A stretch of 64,000 nt of DNA from Heterocephalus glaber (Eukaryota > Chordata > Mammalia > Rodentia > Bathyergidae), in the NCBI RefSeq assembly GCF_000247695.1, contig NW_004624805.1:5316397-5380396 (forward strand), written 5' to 3'. Positions 62,440 through 64,000 of the stretch are shown here, piece after piece. Numbering within the stretch: position 1 is the first letter of the stretch; each line of letters starts with the position of its first letter. The position numbers were made by a program, and so were the translations under genes. A model generated the notes under the pieces. The model saw only the letters and a program-made list of their open reading frames with translations. It ran no database searches and had not been told where the DNA came from.

Positions 62440-63606
62440 GAAAATCAAAATTTAGTATTTTTCTTTTTTGGATTTCTCATTTCTTCTCAGATACCTTATC
62501 TCCCCAACCCAGGAAATGGAGTCCTAGGCCTTTGGTTTGTTGCACGTGTTTCAAAATCATTCATTGTGTTTCATTTTGTTTTGCCTGAAGCTATTTTTTA
62601 ATTGCAGTTTCTTTCTGCAGTTAAAGTTTCAAATTCTCATTATGTGGTGGTGTGCCATCTAGCTCCTGTGATAGCTGGGAATTGTTTTCCCTCCTCCTTA
62701 TCCCCAGGGAAGGGAATTTCTTCTGGCAAGCAGAACCCATCCCTGCACACAAAGAAAAACTGCAGGGGATTGTGAGAAAGTTTCTCCTCCGAGAATGGTG
62801 ACCACAACTCCCCATATCAATTTTACCTCATTACCTAGCAAGCAAATGGTCTTTCTACAGCAACATTCACTGGGTGGCTTTGGTAATTGAATGTGGATTT
62901 AGATGACAGCTCCTGTAGATTCTTGCCATTATCACAGGAGAATTGTATCCATAGTAATATACTTGGCCTGGAGGGCCCCCATTTATGGAAATAGGTAAAG
63001 GGCAGATTCCGCTGTGTAGTCCTTTCTCTTTCAAAGTGTGTCGGTCACCTCCTGCAGCAGTTTTCATTCTTTTGTGGAGGAAATGGGTTACAGACCCTTT
63101 TGAGAATCTAATGAAAGTCAGGATCCCTGTATCCTGATAAAATCCCTTGCGTGCACACACATCATTTGGCATGCCATTTTAGGGGGTTCCTGCATAAACA
63201 GATATTGGACGTAGGCCCTGTGTTATTCACCCTGGCTCCCTAAATTCTCAACTGCAGTTCTGATCAAAGGTCTTGCCTCGTGCAGCTTGATTGAAGGCTT
63301 TTCTGCAAGGACCAAAGCTGGTGTTAATCGTTTAGAGAAATCTTCCCTAGGACTGGGGAAAATCACCCCTGTTCCGGCCTTCTGGCTAGTTGTTCCTTTA
63401 TGTCTCTCTTTGAGCCTGGAACCATGACTTCAGTGTGCACTAATGTGTGTGGAATCGCTTTGGGTGTGTATAATACAATTATGTCCCTGAAGTCTTAGCC
63501 TTGAGGGAGGGCTTTGGTACAGCCCTAGGAGGTGCATATTCACTGATCATTTCTTCAATTAGTGGGATAAGCAATTTAAAAACTAAGAAACGATGGATGT
63601 CTGAGA

Positions 63607-63880
63607 CCTCAGGCTGCTAGAACAAAATCCCATATGGTAGGTGATTTAAACAGCAGACATTTATAGCTCACATTCTGGAGGCTGGGAAGTTCAAGGTGCC
63701 GGCATGTTCAGTGCCTGGTCAAGGCCTCCTTCCTGGCTTGCAGGCGGCCGCCTTCTTGCTGCGTCCTGCTGTGGTAGGCAGAGTGCCCCAGACCACGCTC
63801 TCTGGTATCTCTTCTAAACCAGTCATTAGCACAGAAATGGGGCTGTCGTGATGGGCACTGAGCCATTACCACCCTTTACC
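63607..63880 (-). mobile_element. MaLR-type LTR fragment, antisense
   Basis: AGGCTGCTAGAACAAAATCC CATATGGTAGGTGATTTAAA, CTCACATTCTGGAGGCTGGG AAGTTCAAGG and TTCTTGCTGCGTCCTGCTGT GG match antisense MaLR LTR order. Confidence 0.75.
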
Positions 63881-64000
63881 TTCAGTGCCTGTGACAGTGC
63901 CTAAAGTGGAGAAAGTTCTCCAGGAAATCTGGTTGTTGGTGGTGTCGATGGTAAATTCGAGGCTGGTGGTCTTTCTGCACATCTGACTGCAGGAGTTCAT

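Overview
This is mammalian, and specifically rodent, nuclear DNA. It holds three internal exons of one protein-coding gene on the + strand, separated by long introns packed with dead mobile elements. The exons (43230-43368, 49426-49552, 61378-61453) together encode about residues 100-214 of calcium/calmodulin-dependent protein kinase ID (CAMK1D). Paralogue-specific residues separate it from CAMK1 and CAMK1G. The reading phases join exactly (139, 127 and 76 nt), each exon has AG/GT borders, and together they carry the catalytic loop HRDLKPEN, the DFG magnesium loop, the activation-loop threonine and the APE motif. The start codon, N lobe, autoinhibitory/calmodulin-binding tail, promoter and 3' UTR lie outside the window.

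The host is inferred from its SINEs. There are many tRNA-derived ID elements with the head GGGCTGGGGATTTAGCTCAGTGGTTCC and dimeric elements in which a 7SL-derived B1 monomer is fused to an ID monomer. Such B1-ID dimers are known from squirrel-, dormouse- and beaver-related rodents rather than mouse or rat. The exact family cannot be fixed by eye. Two or three ID copies have perfect target-site duplications and intact-looking pol III boxes, so this family was active recently in the lineage.

Layout: 1-43229 is one intron (probably intron 3). It holds MIR and L2 fossils, MaLR and MLT2-type LTR remnants, several antisense L1 3' ends, a hAT-type MITE with an 8-bp target duplication, B1-ID dimers and ID elements, plus unassigned sequence. 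43369-49425 is the next intron, with a run of three adjacent ID insertions near 44.2-44.5 kb. 49553-61377 contains an L2 block invaded by an L1 end and a B1-ID dimer, more ID copies and a MaLR LTR. 61454-64000 is the start of the following intron, with an antisense L1 remnant only about 35 bases after the splice donor and a young ID insertion.

No complete gene, RNA gene, CpG island, CRISPR array or operon-like structure is visible. Most long open frames are chance frames through repeats. The observations most worth following are the unusual splicing context of the activation-loop exon (a long poly-T tract upstream and a UG-rich tract just downstream), the young ID insertions, the hAT MITE pair, and a few AT-rich, homeodomain-motif-rich intronic patches that could be regulatory. 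I found no convincing undescribed system.
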